Shown: piece after piece, positions 11,201 through 21,115 of the stretch
Position numbering within the stretch: the first letter of the stretch is position 1
How the letters are laid out: each line of letters opens with the position of its first letter
DNA from: Siphonodentalium dalli
Taxonomy: Eukaryota > Mollusca > Scaphopoda > Gadilida > Siphonodentaliidae
Direction: 5' to 3'
NCBI GenBank assembly: GCA_032622095.1
Contig: CP136069.1
Span: 48,336,194-48,400,193 of the forward strand
Length of the DNA: 64,000 nucleotides
Notes under the pieces: model-generated
The model's input: the letters and a program-made list of their open reading frames with translations, nothing else
Database searches by the model: none
Told to the model about the DNA's origin: nothing
Translations under genes and position numbers: made by a program

Positions 11201-14200
11201 CGGCGGCGGCTGGAGCGATGACTGCGACGACTGGTCCGGCTCGCGTAAGTACATTAACCCTTCTATGACTGGAGTTCCTGAAAATTTGCGAACACCCAAT
11301 GCCAATTAATTATCATATATATGTTAGTCTCCCAAAGGGAGCCTCGAATAAGAGAATGCATTGGCCTAACAATATTTACATGGACTGTGTAAGCCAGTGC
11401 TTTCTCTTATATATGCCAGTTTCCCTATGGGAGACTCGCATATATAAGAGAATGCACTGGCACATGGTCTTTAATGCTGCACCAGCGCAGCTCCCGTCGC
11501 GAACTGGTTATGTCCCCAAATACATTACTTATCGGTGTATCATTATCCTCGAATGGTTTTGACAAACGATCGCGATATTCAGGTAAGTCACATACTGGAT
11601 TTACCTTTTGTTATATTCAACTACAGTAGTTACATTTCACATTTACACTGTGTTTTGCGTTTTGTGTGAATCGCGCATCCCAGTCCGCAACCATGTTGCA
11701 CTCTTAGCAATACTGAAGCAAATTAACATATACCCAGATATAATTCGTTGTACAAGTTTTAATTTTACGCCAACTTATTTCATTTAAAAATCGCTTCTCA
11801 ATTGAATGCTAATTGACTTCCTCATCATATGCGACGATGTGTAATCACTGACATGGATATATATGCGACGATGTGTAATCACTGACATGGATATATATGC
11901 GACGATGTGTAATCACTGACATGGATATATATGTTATTTTGTCACAAACACAAACATGGTACCAATCTAGTAAGACACTATTTTTAAATCAATTTTGACA
12001 GGTATGATATTGGATTGTGCTTCTTCGATCGCATTCACAAAACCATGATACCCATATTCACAATTTGTAGATGAATGTAATTATTTCATGTACATCCACG
12101 ATGTATGTGACCAGCTGATGCCACGGGTTAGCATATAATGTAAATCTGACGCCCTTGATTTATTCATTCATGAGAATTAGGCGACATGTATATTTTTATA
12201 CAACAACATTATTTCTTCTAAAAGACACTCTATTAAATCAAAATGTAACTGAAATCTTAAGAAAATCACGCACAAAAAGTTAATATTGTAATCTAGTACA
12301 CTCACTGGTCTAAAAGTTTTGTCACTTTCATAGTGAACATAGACTGTCAACAATTACTTTAACCCTTTCTATACTAAAGCATCATTGGTAAGTGGTTATC
12401 TTATAGAATATGTTGAGATAATAAGTTTAACAAACGAGCATAGGTATACCAATGGACCATTCCGATGTACACTTTTAACTGACTGAATGTATCCATTTAT
12501 TAGATAAAGGATTAATAAGATATTTCCCGCAACACACATATATACAAGTTGTCTAGCTTTTCACTTCTGAAAAATTGTCCATGACCATCAACGAAGAAAA
12601 TTGTCCAACCAATCTGTGTTTGTATCTTATTGTATTACAACGTTAAATCTTAATACACAATTGATATGCGAGAAAAAACATTCAGTTTGGATGGGGCCTT
12701 ATCTGTAAAGACATAGTTATGAAATATTAATACATTTTTAGCTCAACTTTACAACGTAACGGCCATCTTGGAATTTACTCTTTGTATGCTTAAATCCGTT
12801 GGCACACCCTACAGAGCGCATCCATCATCTGATGATCAACAAACTTCATACTAATCTTCGGGGTGGCCTCTGGATGGGAGCCTCCTATTTTTACCGAAAT
12901 TCGTTTAAAAACACGGTGGCCAGTGGTCATCTTGGAATTTACTCTTTGTATGACTAACAATTAATCGGCACACTCTACAGACCACATTCCTCATCCGATC
13001 ACCACCAAACTTCATATGGATCTTCGGGGTGACCTCTAGATGGGAGCCTCTTATTTTGACCAAAATTCCTTGCAAACGATGGCCACCAGCCGCCATCTTG
13101 GAATTTACTCTTTTTATGACTAAATCATTTGGCGCACCCTACAAACCACATCCCTCATCCGATCATCACCATACTTGATACGGATCTTCGACGTGACCCC
13201 TAGATGGGAGCCTCCTATGTTGACAGAAATTCGTTGAAAAATATGGCCTGCCAGCGGAATTTACTCTTTACGTGGCGATATAATTTGGCGCACACTACCG
13301 ACCATATGCCTCAACCGATCTTGATCGAACTTTATATGGATATTCAGTGTGACTTCTTTATCATTATTCAGCAAAAAAAAAATCATCCCAAGTTGAAATA
13401 CAGTGGCATTGACACTTTCATTTTTAACCCTTTACCCAACAGAAGGGCCCTGTGCCAATGTATTCTCTTATATATGCGAGTCGACCATAGGTAGCCTCGC
13501 ATATATAAGAGAATGCATTGGCTTAACACATTAAAAATTATAAAATTGTTAAAGATGTAAGAAAAAATGGTAATTTTATTTTTTTATTTTAGGCCAATGC
13601 ATTCTCTTATATATGCGAGGCGACCTATGGTCGACTCGCATATATAAGAGAATGCATTGGCACAGGGCATAACTGTAACCATCACAATGTGGTCAATGAG
13701 CCGGTTCCAATGATATCCATATTTGTATGGTTCTATTGAGACAGACCGAAGATATTTTAGGCTGTTGAAGCTTTATTTGGGCGTTTTTGGCCGGTTTGTT
13801 GGGTTCATTTTACGGCTGGATAAACTGATATAGATCTTCAGCGTGACTTCTTCTTTATCATTCTTTTCATTGCTCAGCAAAAAATTTACTTCTCCCCAAG
13901 TTGAGCTACAGTGTCATTGACACTTTCATTGTTATTCTCTATTATCACAACACGTATATGTTCATTGACGCATGCACTAAGATCTTGTGACATTACCCAT
14001 CAAACAGTATGTGTAATGCCCGTTGTCGTATGGGGTCGGATTGTGAATCTCTCTCGCTAGGAAGTTACATGCATACTCCACACGAAGTCGAACATCGATT
14101 GGCATACCTTTCACATATATATGTTGAAACTATGTTTTATGAATTTGAACAATACCACTATATTCATGGTTTCTTTCTAAATTCAAATTGTATAACTGTC

Positions 14201-14758
14201 GCCTATATTCGCGCCCTGTTGCAATACGTTGTCGTATGGGGTCGGACTGTGAATCTCTCGCTCGGAAGTTAAATGTATACTCCGCACGAAGTCGAACATA
14301 GATTGGCACACCTTTCACATAATAATCGATTTATTGAAACACAATAATGCCTACCACTATCAACTATGGTATCAAATTTTCCAAAACTTGATTTTTGAGT
14401 TATCCATCTTCATCAGCAATTTTGTCCGAGACCCTCCGTTTGACGAAGTGTTTCTGGGGCACATATTATTACACATCTGGAGAAATAACAAAATTCAAAA
14501 ATTGATATCTGATCACTCTGAGCTTTGATTGGTGGGTTCCTCGACTCGAATAAGATATTTGATACCACCGCCAATGAAATAGTAATTTAGGAGCGTCTGA
14601 TAGGATTGAGTACCTTTAAGCAATGTTGGGAATATGTTTTTTGACTTAAAATTTGTATTTTTCCAGGTGAAGATAGTTGGGAGCGTGATGACTGGTATGA
14701 CGACGACTGTTATGGGCGTAGATGGGGGCGATGGGGCGGAGGACGTGGGGGTTGGTAA
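8285..14758 (+). CDS. Small secreted Gly/Trp/Asp-rich peptide, three exons, copy A
   Basis: Exons: 8285-8311, 11145-11244, 14667-14758, with stop TAA at 14756-14758. All junctions fit GT-AG: donors GTAAGT at 8312 and 11245, acceptors TTTTCAG before 11145 and TTTCCAG before 14667. Intron phases are 0 and 1. The 72-residue product starts MQSVFLFLL, has a hydrophobic core through residue ~20 and a good signal-peptidase site after TQA (24/25). The predicted mature peptide has 48 residues: RFFGGGG start, an acidic middle with WSDDCDDW and WYDDDCYG, then an Arg/Gly/Trp tail ending GGRGGW. It has 7 Trp, 12 Gly, 12 Asp/Glu, 7 Arg and exactly two Cys, which could form one disulfide. The product is probably secreted. 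Extracellular matrix, shell-matrix or antimicrobial roles are possible, but nothing in the sequence decides between them. I recognise no family. The gene structure is well supported because copy B keeps every splice site and the reading frame. Confidence 0.82.
8390..8429. repeat. 16-bp perfect hairpin in intron 1, copy A only
   Basis: AGATAATAAGTTCAAC (8390-8405) is followed after 8 bases by its exact reverse complement (8414-8429). In block B the corresponding bases are AGATAATATGTTCAAG and the right arm is missing, so the hairpin is specific to copy A. Function, if any, is unknown. Confidence 0.6.
9180..9524 (+). other. Intron-1 segment, open in block B but interrupted here
   Basis: Translation near 9210-9522 resembles a 116-codon open frame in block B (57177-57527) but has a stop around 9326. 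High DNA identity between the blocks here is explained by the duplication alone. No family is recognised, and the segment lies within intron 1 of the peptide gene. Not called as a gene. Confidence 0.25.
10063..10690 (+). repeat. Degenerate tandem repeat units, intron 1 (block A)
   Basis: About three diverged units of roughly 185-200 bp recur here. Each has a 'GCCATC/GGCAGAC' start, a 'TGACTAAATCCTTTGG-CACxC' segment, and a 'CTAGATGGGAGCT' type segment. They are related to the better conserved units at 12766-13252 and 17630-17822. Block B has the same units at 58068-58690. Confidence 0.55.
10883..10977. repeat. 34-bp-arm foldback in intron 1 (block A)
   Basis: A 34-base arm starting GCGGAATTTACAAAACTC (10883-10916) is followed after 27 bases by its perfect reverse complement (10944-10977). 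The partner in block B is 58887-58980, with one arm-end base changed. The arms would form a strong hairpin in DNA or in the pre-mRNA intron. It is probably a small foldback element. Confidence 0.8.
11258..11530 (+). mobile_element. TTAA-associated MITE of the CCCTTCTATGACTGG type, intron 2
   Basis: TTAA (11254-11257), only ten bases after the exon-2 donor, is followed by CCCTTCTATGACTGG and then by two hairpins with CATATATAAGAGAATGCA arms like those of the piggyBac-like MITEs. A more diverged relative starts at 24978 with the same opening and shares 'ATCTTTAATGCTGCACC' and a GTCCCC segment. The right end is not resolved, so the end given is approximate. Block B carries the same insertion (from 59263), so it is older than the duplication. 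Confidence 0.6.
11829..11930 (+). repeat. 34-bp unit repeated three times, intron 2 (block A)
   Basis: Three identical head-to-tail copies of a 34-bp unit beginning ATGCGACGATGTGTAATCAC. Block B has the same three copies at 59838-59939 without a visible difference. The unchanged copy number suggests recent duplication or conversion of this part of the blocks. Confidence 0.9.
12766..13252 (+). repeat. Tandem ~160-bp repeat units, intron 2 (block A)
   Basis: Three units start with CCATCTTGGAATTTACTC (near 12762, 12937, 13096), followed by a TATGACTAA segment, 'GGCxCACxCTACA', 'CTCATCCGATCATCACC', 'CGGATCTTCGG-GTGACC' and 'CTAGATGGGAGCCTC'. A partial fourth unit follows at about 13255-13350. 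The block B partner is 60771-61262. Similar single units occur at 17630 and 5070, so the unit is a dispersed genomic repeat. Confidence 0.75.
13428..13803 (+). mobile_element. piggyBac-like MITE, right end lost (copy 3)
   Basis: After TTAA at 13424-13427 the element begins CCCTTTACCCAACAGAAGG as copy 1 does and contains both hairpins. On the right it stops at GGTTTGTTGGG without the final TAAAGGG and second TTAA, and continues directly into TTCATTTTACGG. Block B lacks the element and reads CATTTTACGG through the site (about 61311). A short repeat of TTCATTTT on both sides suggests that the right end was lost in a later rearrangement. Confidence 0.75.
14018..14325 (+). repeat. Two diverged direct copies of a ~110-bp unit, intron 2
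   Basis: Units at about 14020-14125 and 14228-14325 share GTTGTCGTATGGGGTCGGA, a TGTGAATCTCTC segment, a CGAAGTCGAACAT segment and 'GATTGGCA-ACCTTTCACAT'. The open frames here are by-products of the repeat. Block B has both units at 61520-61815, the second shortened. Confidence 0.75.
14385..14616 (+). mobile_element. Truncated MITE of the TTAAAGGTACTCAATC family just before exon 3 (block A)
   Basis: The right end GGATTGAGTACCTTTAA (14600-14616) and the interior (GGTGGGTTCCTCGACTCGAA, ATAGTAATT) match the complete elements at 34702-35104 and 38330-38736. The left terminus is missing. The element ends 50 bp before exon 3 of the peptide gene, so the branch-point region of intron 2 lies just downstream of it. 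Block B has it at 61812-62054. Confidence 0.7.
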
Positions 14759-15237
14759 TCTTGATTTGTCGAACTGAACCATTGTGCAAGACATAGACAG
14801 TGCTGACGAGAATCTACGTCGAGCTTCTCTTTGGAAGGACAGTGGACGGTATGTGCCAAATGGAAGGAGCAAGTTCAACACTTTTTATGAATATATGTAA
14901 TCGGATGACGATGACTTCGATCTGGCATGCCGCGAACATCAGCTGAAATACAACACCGCATGTCAGCTCTACAGACCGGATTACAGGACTTCAGAAACAT
15001 CAGAGTGCACGTGGTAGAATCGTTCGTTACCATATTCTGGATTGGAGTCATCAACGAACCATCACATGCATGCGAAAATACTTCCTTGTAAAAATACAAA
15101 TCAGCAAGTGTGTCAATCCACCAGTAAATGTTGGTGTAAACTGTAACTATCAATCAGAACAGTTAGTTGCCTATGGCTCACAGATCGACTCTGGCTCAAC
15201 TCTCTCTCTATACATTTTCTTGTTATTTTGTGTTGGC

Positions 15238-15243
15238 AATAAA
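15238..15243 (+). terminator. Polyadenylation signal AATAAA, peptide gene copy A
   Basis: AATAAA 480 bases after the stop codon, conserved in copy B at 62674-62679. A second AATAAA lies at 15306-15311. Which is used cannot be told from sequence. The 3' UTR between stop and signal is nearly identical in the two copies. Confidence 0.55.
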
Positions 15244-16324
15244 AGTGAGTTTTCGATAGAAGTGAAATATCATTTGAATGAGTGAATATTACATTATATT
15301 ATATTAATAAAATTAATGTCACCGTTAACGTTATTTGTTCATTTTATAATTGAGCGGCTGTAATAGTTACGGCTGGATAAAACATGTCTTTTGCATAATA
15401 GGGACTGGGCTTGTGGCTGCCGTGTGGCTCCGTAAGCTCAGACCGTAACACATCTATATACGTTGCGTATGCTTTTTTTTCTTCTCCAACCCACCTGATC
15501 AACTTCCGATTAAGTTCGAATTTGGGTCCTGAACGACAATGCAATTATTCCGATATGACACCATAAAAATACTGTATGTATGTGCTCTATATTAGAATAT
15601 AATTATATCGAACCAGGTGCCAATTAATAGGTTTTGATTGTCAGATATCGACGTTAAAAAGATGACGTTTTTAATAAATTTCAAATTTGCTTCAGCTTTG
15701 CAAAATTTCCAATGCAATTCCCATGTTTGTGTTTGCCTAGTAAGTCACATGGCGGTTTACGCTAAAAAAAATACACCTAATATTCTTCGCTTTAAAATTG
15801 TTCCCGGTATATAAATAGGTCGATAAATACACATGGTGTTTGGGTTCCAAACAAAAACAGCCATGTGCACGGCTTGGAACAAAAAGAGCTTGTTGTTTTA
15901 ATCTATTCCTCATATGGTAGACATAAAGAGCGTTTGCTTCACTTTGTGCGGGGAAAAAAATAAAACAGTTGGAAAATGGACGTGACAATAATGGCAAGTA
16001 TTGTTAGAGCATATGAAGCCGGTATATCAATATTAACAGTATTTATCAACTTGTATAATACCTCCTACCAAAATGGTAATTTTTAAAGCTTGAATGAACC
16101 ATGTCCGTCTAAACACAGGCGAATTGACAAGACACCTTTAAATGAGGCATGGCTTGTCGCTTTGTATTAATATAGGCAATCAATTTGGGACTTTTTTCCA
16201 ATAATTCACACACTCGCAAATTTGCCAGGCCATTATTTTGCAGGTATTTCGGCATAGAAAGCTACAATGATCAATAAACCGAATGACAAAACAATGGTAA
16301 AACAATGCATTTTTCTCACTGTTG

Positions 16325-17629
16325 AATGTGACATATAAACTAGCATCAGCTTGCATAGCAGATAGACTGAAAAAAGTTTTACCGGTAATAATAGACCCCG
16401 ATCAAACAGGCTTCCTCTCAAATAGATTTATTGGAGACAACACCAGACTCATATACGACATTCTTCAAAAACAGAGCAAGAATCAAAACCAGGTATGCTG
16501 CTATTAATATATTTTGAAAAGGCTTTCGACCCTGTATCATGGTCATTCATACATGAGTGCCTAGATTTGTTTAATTTTGGTGAATCAATCAAGTCTTGGA
16601 TATCCATTTTCTACAATAATATATCCTCTTCAATTCTCATACACGGGCATATTTCCCAAAGTTTCAATCTATTCAGAGGCTGTCGGCAGGGTGATCCTAT
16701 TTCACCTTATATTTTTTTAATTTGTGCAGAAATTCTAGGTATCATAATGAGACAAAACACTAAAATTAAAGGAATAATCATCGGCGGTTTAGAATATAAA
16801 ATAACACAGTACGCAGAGGATACAACGCTGATCCTCGATGGCAGTCAGGAATGTCTACTATAATCTGATAGTACATTAGACAAATTCGCCTCGGTGTCAG
16901 GACTGAATATCAACCACAGTAAATGTCAGGCATCGTGGATTGGGGCTCTGAAGGGAAATACACACAACATATGCCCTGAACTACATGTACAATTCACCAA
17001 CTCCTTTACTCTATTATGGATCAAATTTAATACCAACCTTGATAAAATATTAGATAACTATGACTCAAAGCTATCTGATATTAAGACCCTGATAAAATCA
17101 TGGGGACATAGGCTATTGACTCCTTTGGGTAGAATCACGGTAATAAAATCTCTTATACTGCCAAACAAAACCCACCTATTTCAGTCTCTTCTCAACTCGA
17201 CAGCATAATTTGTTTTAAATTTAAAACGATTCTGTTTAACTTTGTTTGGGGAGGAAAACAAGACAGAGTTAAAAGAACCCAACTCTGCCAAAATTTCGAA
17301 GCAGGGAGCCTGAAAATGGTTGATGTCGAAGCTTTCAATTCATCTATGAAGATAACATGGATCAGCCGAATTATACTGAAACGGCCGAAATGGCACCCCC
17401 TTGCGGACACCCCCTATATTTACCAATAGACGAAGATCCACTCTTTCTTGCATATGGAGGCCAATACTTAAAGCTATATTCTGCCCGCATCCAGAATCAT
17501 TTCTGGAGAGATGTCATTATCGCCTGGTCTGAGCTATTGGTAGCAGAAAAAGATACCCTACCCTTATTGTCTTCAATTTTATGGAATAATGAACATTTTA
17601 AAATAAATGGTTCGACACTAAATATATAG
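16325..17629 (+). pseudogene. L1-type LINE reverse transcriptase remnant (5'-truncated, frameshifted)
   Basis: Successive frames give an RT N-terminal part (LASACIADRLKKVLP, DQTGFLSNRF), the palm (FEKAFDPVSW, GCRQGDPISPYIF) and downstream LINE segments (QLCQNFEAGSLKMVDVEAF, W-RDV-AWSELL). There are breaks near 16500, 16863 and 17205 and again after about 17280. The catalytic box reads YAED at 16810-16821 instead of YADD, so a metal-binding Asp is lost. No endonuclease part is present. The piece runs to about 17629, where a dispersed repeat unit begins. Block B holds the start of the same remnant at 63766-64000, which places this insertion before the segmental duplication. Confidence 0.88.
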
Positions 17630-17822
17630 CCGCCATCTTGGAATTTACTCTTTGCATGACTAAATCATTTGGCGCACCCTACAAACCACTTCCCTCATCC
17701 GATCATCACCATAATTGATACGGATCTTCGGCGTGACCACTAGATGGGAGCCTCATATGTTGAAAAGTATGGCATGCCAGCTGAATTTACTCTTTACGTG
17801 GCGATATAATTTGGCGCACACT
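17630..17822 (+). repeat. Single dispersed unit of the CCATCTTGGAATTTACTC repeat
   Basis: This unit closely matches the third tandem unit at 13093-13330, including the 'GGCGCACCCTACAAACCAC' and 'ACGTGGCGATATAATTTGGC' segments, so the two places share a source beyond the tandem array. Confidence 0.75.
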
Positions 17823-18410
17823 ATCCGGACAAAAGTACCCGACAAAAGTACCCGTTGAAATCCGTCTGATTTTACCCGATTTTACCTTGAATTGACCTTG
17901 AATTGACCCATTTGAAGGTCAAGGTTAGGTCGGGATTACGTTTGACCCGTCCAAAACAATCCCCGGAAATAAATACCCTTAGGTATCAAATTTCGTCAAA
18001 ATCTGTCGGGCAGTTTTCCAGGCCATAGCTAACACACACACACACATACAGGCAGAAGTCCCAACCCAAAATATATAGTAGATATATATATATATTAGCG
18101 CCCGCTCTCCAGCGGCGAAGCCGCGGAAGCGAAGCGACCTAGGGTATACGTATGCGAATATGAGATATACTAATCGACTTTTTCAGCCCACTATAAAAAT
18201 AGATTAAATAAACTTGCATTACTCAACCAGTTCCAAACAGCATGAATTGATCTAGAAGACATTTGTGAAAAAATGTTATATTTTCAACTTCCGGTGGCCA
18301 TTTTCGGTTCTGACACTACTTACGAAAACATAAGATTTAATGTCGAATTCCCTGCTAGACAGACATGATTTTTTTGTGTAAACAGTTTCCCAAAATGTCA
18401 ATTTTTCAGA
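17823..18410. repeat. Short simple repeats and a LINE/SINE-like 3' tail
   Basis: Contains short direct repeats (GACAAAAGTACCCG twice, CCTTGAATTGA twice), then a segment 'CGTCAAAATCTGTCGGGCAG' leading to a CA run and 'AAATATATAGTAGATA'. A related ending (AAAATATATAGTAGATA) closes 51241-51335, so this looks like the shared 3' tail of a retroposed family. The remainder to 18410 is unremarkable. Confidence 0.4.
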
Positions 18411-18914
18411 TTTAAAGGCACGTGAGGTCTTAGTTGTCGAAAATATTCATATTTGTTCCAATCACCGTAAACAGAAAAATATTAAAACGCATACACTTTC
18501 GTTCATATATACCATGACCATCGCGTAAACAGCATGTTATCACAAAGACCTACTATATTTTACCTAAGCAAGAGCCTGATTGTGTTACATAATACAGCAC
18601 AATGCTACTGGCTAATCACACACAAATGGCATAAACGCTCTTTATTAGTTCCTTATCAGGAATTCACCAACAAAGAACGCTCTTTATGTTTACCATCATA
18701 ATATAAACAAACACCAGAAAAGTTACTTTTTATGCCTTTGTTTACATAACAATGATCAAACAGATGACAATAACATACTGTTTATGTGATATTTCTTATT
18801 TGTATACGGACAAAGTCTGTCTACATTTTGACGTTCTTTCTGTTTGTGGCGGTTTTTGACGGGTGTAAATATTTTCACAGGATACCCACCGCCAAGGCGA
18901 ACCGTACCTTTAAA
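18411..18914 (+). mobile_element. 504-bp MITE, copy 1 (TTTAAAGGCACGTG ends)
   Basis: Begins TTTAAAGGCACGTG and ends CGTACCTTTAAA. A second copy of exactly the same length, 504 bp, lies at 27185-27688 and matches throughout by eye at well over 90 percent. Copy 2 lies inside LINE reverse-transcriptase sequence, so this is an inserted element. The ends are only partly inverted (TTTAAAGGxACG). There is no coding capacity. Confidence 0.8.
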
Positions 18915-19362
18915 GAAAATTTTGGACCCAACATTTATATTGCCAATACTATACACTAAAACGTTAGCACTGAGGCCTATGGAAAACATTTACACCAGTG
19001 TAACCTAAAAGCCTCCCTGCACCCGATGTTACCAGGATTCCCACTCAATCAATCAGTGTAAGAATGACATTGTGTGTAAGGCATGCAAACAACTGGGGCA
19101 CAAGGCGTCGGATTACCGTTGTCCACTCAACAAACCTAACCAGCGAACTGATCGTAGTTATTACGGTAGCTGTGAGGACCTCTCATCGTTCGGACAACAC
19201 AATGCTGAGCAATCGTCGGATAAGGTCAAAGTCGACCTTGTATCACCTACTCAAGCCACCGAGCCGAACAACGGTAAAAGATCGAAGTTCACCCGTGCAA
19301 TGACGGAAATACACCAATTGACACGCTGATTGTGGGCGCTAGCAATATGCGTCAGTTACCCT

Positions 19363-19879
19363 AATATATTTACACACTAAGTGTTGTCATCACTAAATCC
19401 AGCATTCTGATTGGTCGGCGCCCACGTGGCTAGTTGCAGTTATTTCTCGGTGAATGCGCAAAGCCTAATAACACCAAGCTAATAACACCATCGATACGTC
19501 ATTAGGTTTTGGAAAGACGAATGCGTAATGCTTTGGGCGCATTTTGACTCGAGCAGGATTGACTTAATACATCATCGGGTTTCAATATGAAGAGAAATTG
19601 TTCCTATTAACTTTTGCCAAGGGTGCTATTGGGTATTTTGGGCTGATCTTGTCACGATACACTTTTCGATTTAAATATATTTACAAAAGTGGCTTTTTCG
19701 CTAAATGTATATAAATATAAGGATTAACTGTCATGTGGACTATTTTTATGGAGATGTAACGGTGAGGTAAGTGGACATAACTTGTATCTAAAACCCTTCG
19801 GGTGTTACACAAGTTATGTCCACTTACCTCACCGTTACATCTCCATAAAAACAGTCCACATGACAGTTAATCCTTATAT
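19363..19879. mobile_element. Insertion with a 72-bp-arm hairpin inside LINE ORF1
   Basis: LINE coding similarity stops after MRQLP (about 19361) and resumes at about 19880. The right part is a strong foldback: arm 19714-19785 (containing GGTGAGGTAAGTGGACATAA) and its reverse complement 19808-19879, loop about 22 nt, with one or two mismatches. No target duplication was identified, so the left boundary is approximate. Confidence 0.65.
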
Positions 19880-20096
19880 GAAGCTCGTTTTCCAGTCTGG
19901 AGCGAAAATAGAAGACTCCCCGAACCTTCTAAAAGCAGCAAAGGAAGAGAAAGGTAACACGATAGATGCAAGTGCGCTGAAATATGTGACAATTCACTTA
20001 GGTACAAACAATGTGACCAGTTCTAAAAACAACATCGACAGTGCAAAAGTTAAATTTGCGTCAATGCTTCCAAAACTACCCGCGGCTGTACGTATA

Positions 20097-21115
20097 GGTT
20101 ATAACCCCCTTGGGTGTATGTACAAGGAATATAGACCAAAGCTGCGAAGCAGCTGCGGTCTGTATTCCTTGTACAGACACCCAACGGGGTTATGACAAAT
20201 TTATAAAACGGTTCACACCCCAAGGCAAACACAATTGAGTCAAATTATATTCGATGATTACCTAAACAAAAGTCAATTGAATGGATTCGCTACTCCTGTT
20301 GAATAATCAGTCAAATGTCCGCTGACCATCGGCTCACTTGCATGCGTCTGCATTATATATCAGCATTGATAAACCATTTTGTGTCCGAATTTGAGAACGC
20401 TTTATACTGATAACGTGTTTCTTGATGAAAAAAATATTCCTTGTGACAATAAACTGTTTCAGCTGTTTAGGTTATTTTTCACCTTGTTGCCATAATGGAA
20501 TTATCGTTCAGAACACAGGAGACAATGTGCCGGTTGTGTTCGGACTCGGAAGAAAACTATTCCACATTGCATAAAGTTTGTGTGATGAAATATCACCGGA
20601 ATTCATAACAAAAGACGTAGGCAAATCTGTGTATAGTGCTTGTATTTTCCGCGCACATGCATGTATATGTGAACAGTTTGTGAAATTTTCGCAATGTACC
20701 ATTCAAAAGATCATTAGGTGGTTATTGTGGATTATACATTCGAAACAGGTTTGGATCTCGTTCAGTTTACTTCCAATCACCCGCCCCTCCCGACAAACCA
20801 TAAGATATTCAACCGAAAGTGTTGGGTCCCCCACCCATGCAGACCACCCCCTATACAGGTATGTCCGCTAATAATGGAATGATCCGTGTCTTAACTTCCC
20901 GAGTGACTGGTGCGATCATTATCATGGCGCATTGTTAGAATTTCACACCTATCGCTCCGATCTCCTTTCAGCTTACTATCCAATTAATGTCAATTTATGT
21001 GTGATATTTAGCTCAAGTCTGTATTTTGGCCCCGTTGAAATACAGATTCATACAAGAAATATTGTTCATGAATTGGAGCAATTTGATTGGCCGAGGGGTG
21101 TGAACCGGTTTATAA
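20097..21115. mobile_element. Second insertion in LINE ORF1, with inverted ends and a hairpin
   Basis: LINE similarity is lost at about 20096 and resumes near 21100. A palindrome lies at 20098-20195 (arms ~46 bp, tip GAAG). Just inside, 'AAACGGTTCACACCCCAAGG' (about 20207) is matched by the inverted 'GAGGGGTGTGAACCGGTTTAT' at about 21093-21113, in keeping with a roughly 1-kb inverted-ended element. The exact ends are not resolved. Confidence 0.5.
20495..20735 (+). pseudogene. Possible ZAD-like zinc-finger fragment, frameshifted
   Basis: An ATG at 20495 opens MELSFRTQETMCRLCSDSEE, whose C-x2-C start resembles ZAD-type N-terminal zinc domains. The frame closes at 20606-20608. A two-base shift at the GTGTG near 20579 leads into DEISPEFITKDVGKS and later ICEQFVKF, the place where the second Cys pair would be expected, but only one pair-like Cys remains. 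It lies inside the insertion at 20097-21115. The similarity is weak and seen by eye only; it could be chance. Confidence 0.3.

Larger units (their letters stand above)
4898..16594 (+). repeat. Segmental duplication, block A
   Basis: From about 4898 the sequence aligns in the same order and orientation with 53171-64000. The pair is cut by the window end, so 16594 is only the last base with a visible partner; the block probably continues into the LINE at 16.3 kb. It carries a complete copy of the three-exon secreted peptide gene. The first ~3 kb shows many substitutions and indels against block B, while from roughly 10 kb on the two are almost identical. Block A has three TTAA-element insertions that block B lacks. 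The offset between partners falls from about 48.27 kb to 47.41 kb through these indels. Confidence 0.95.

Noticed and set aside
14009-14272. 87-codon open frame before exon 3
   Set aside because: It spans two diverged direct repeats, and its apparent conservation in block B is due to the duplication only. The splice signals of exon 3 support a different frame.
19714-19879. Hairpin as a microRNA precursor
   Set aside because: The arms are about 72 bp and almost perfect, and the stem forms the end of an insertion in a LINE. A foldback element explains it better.
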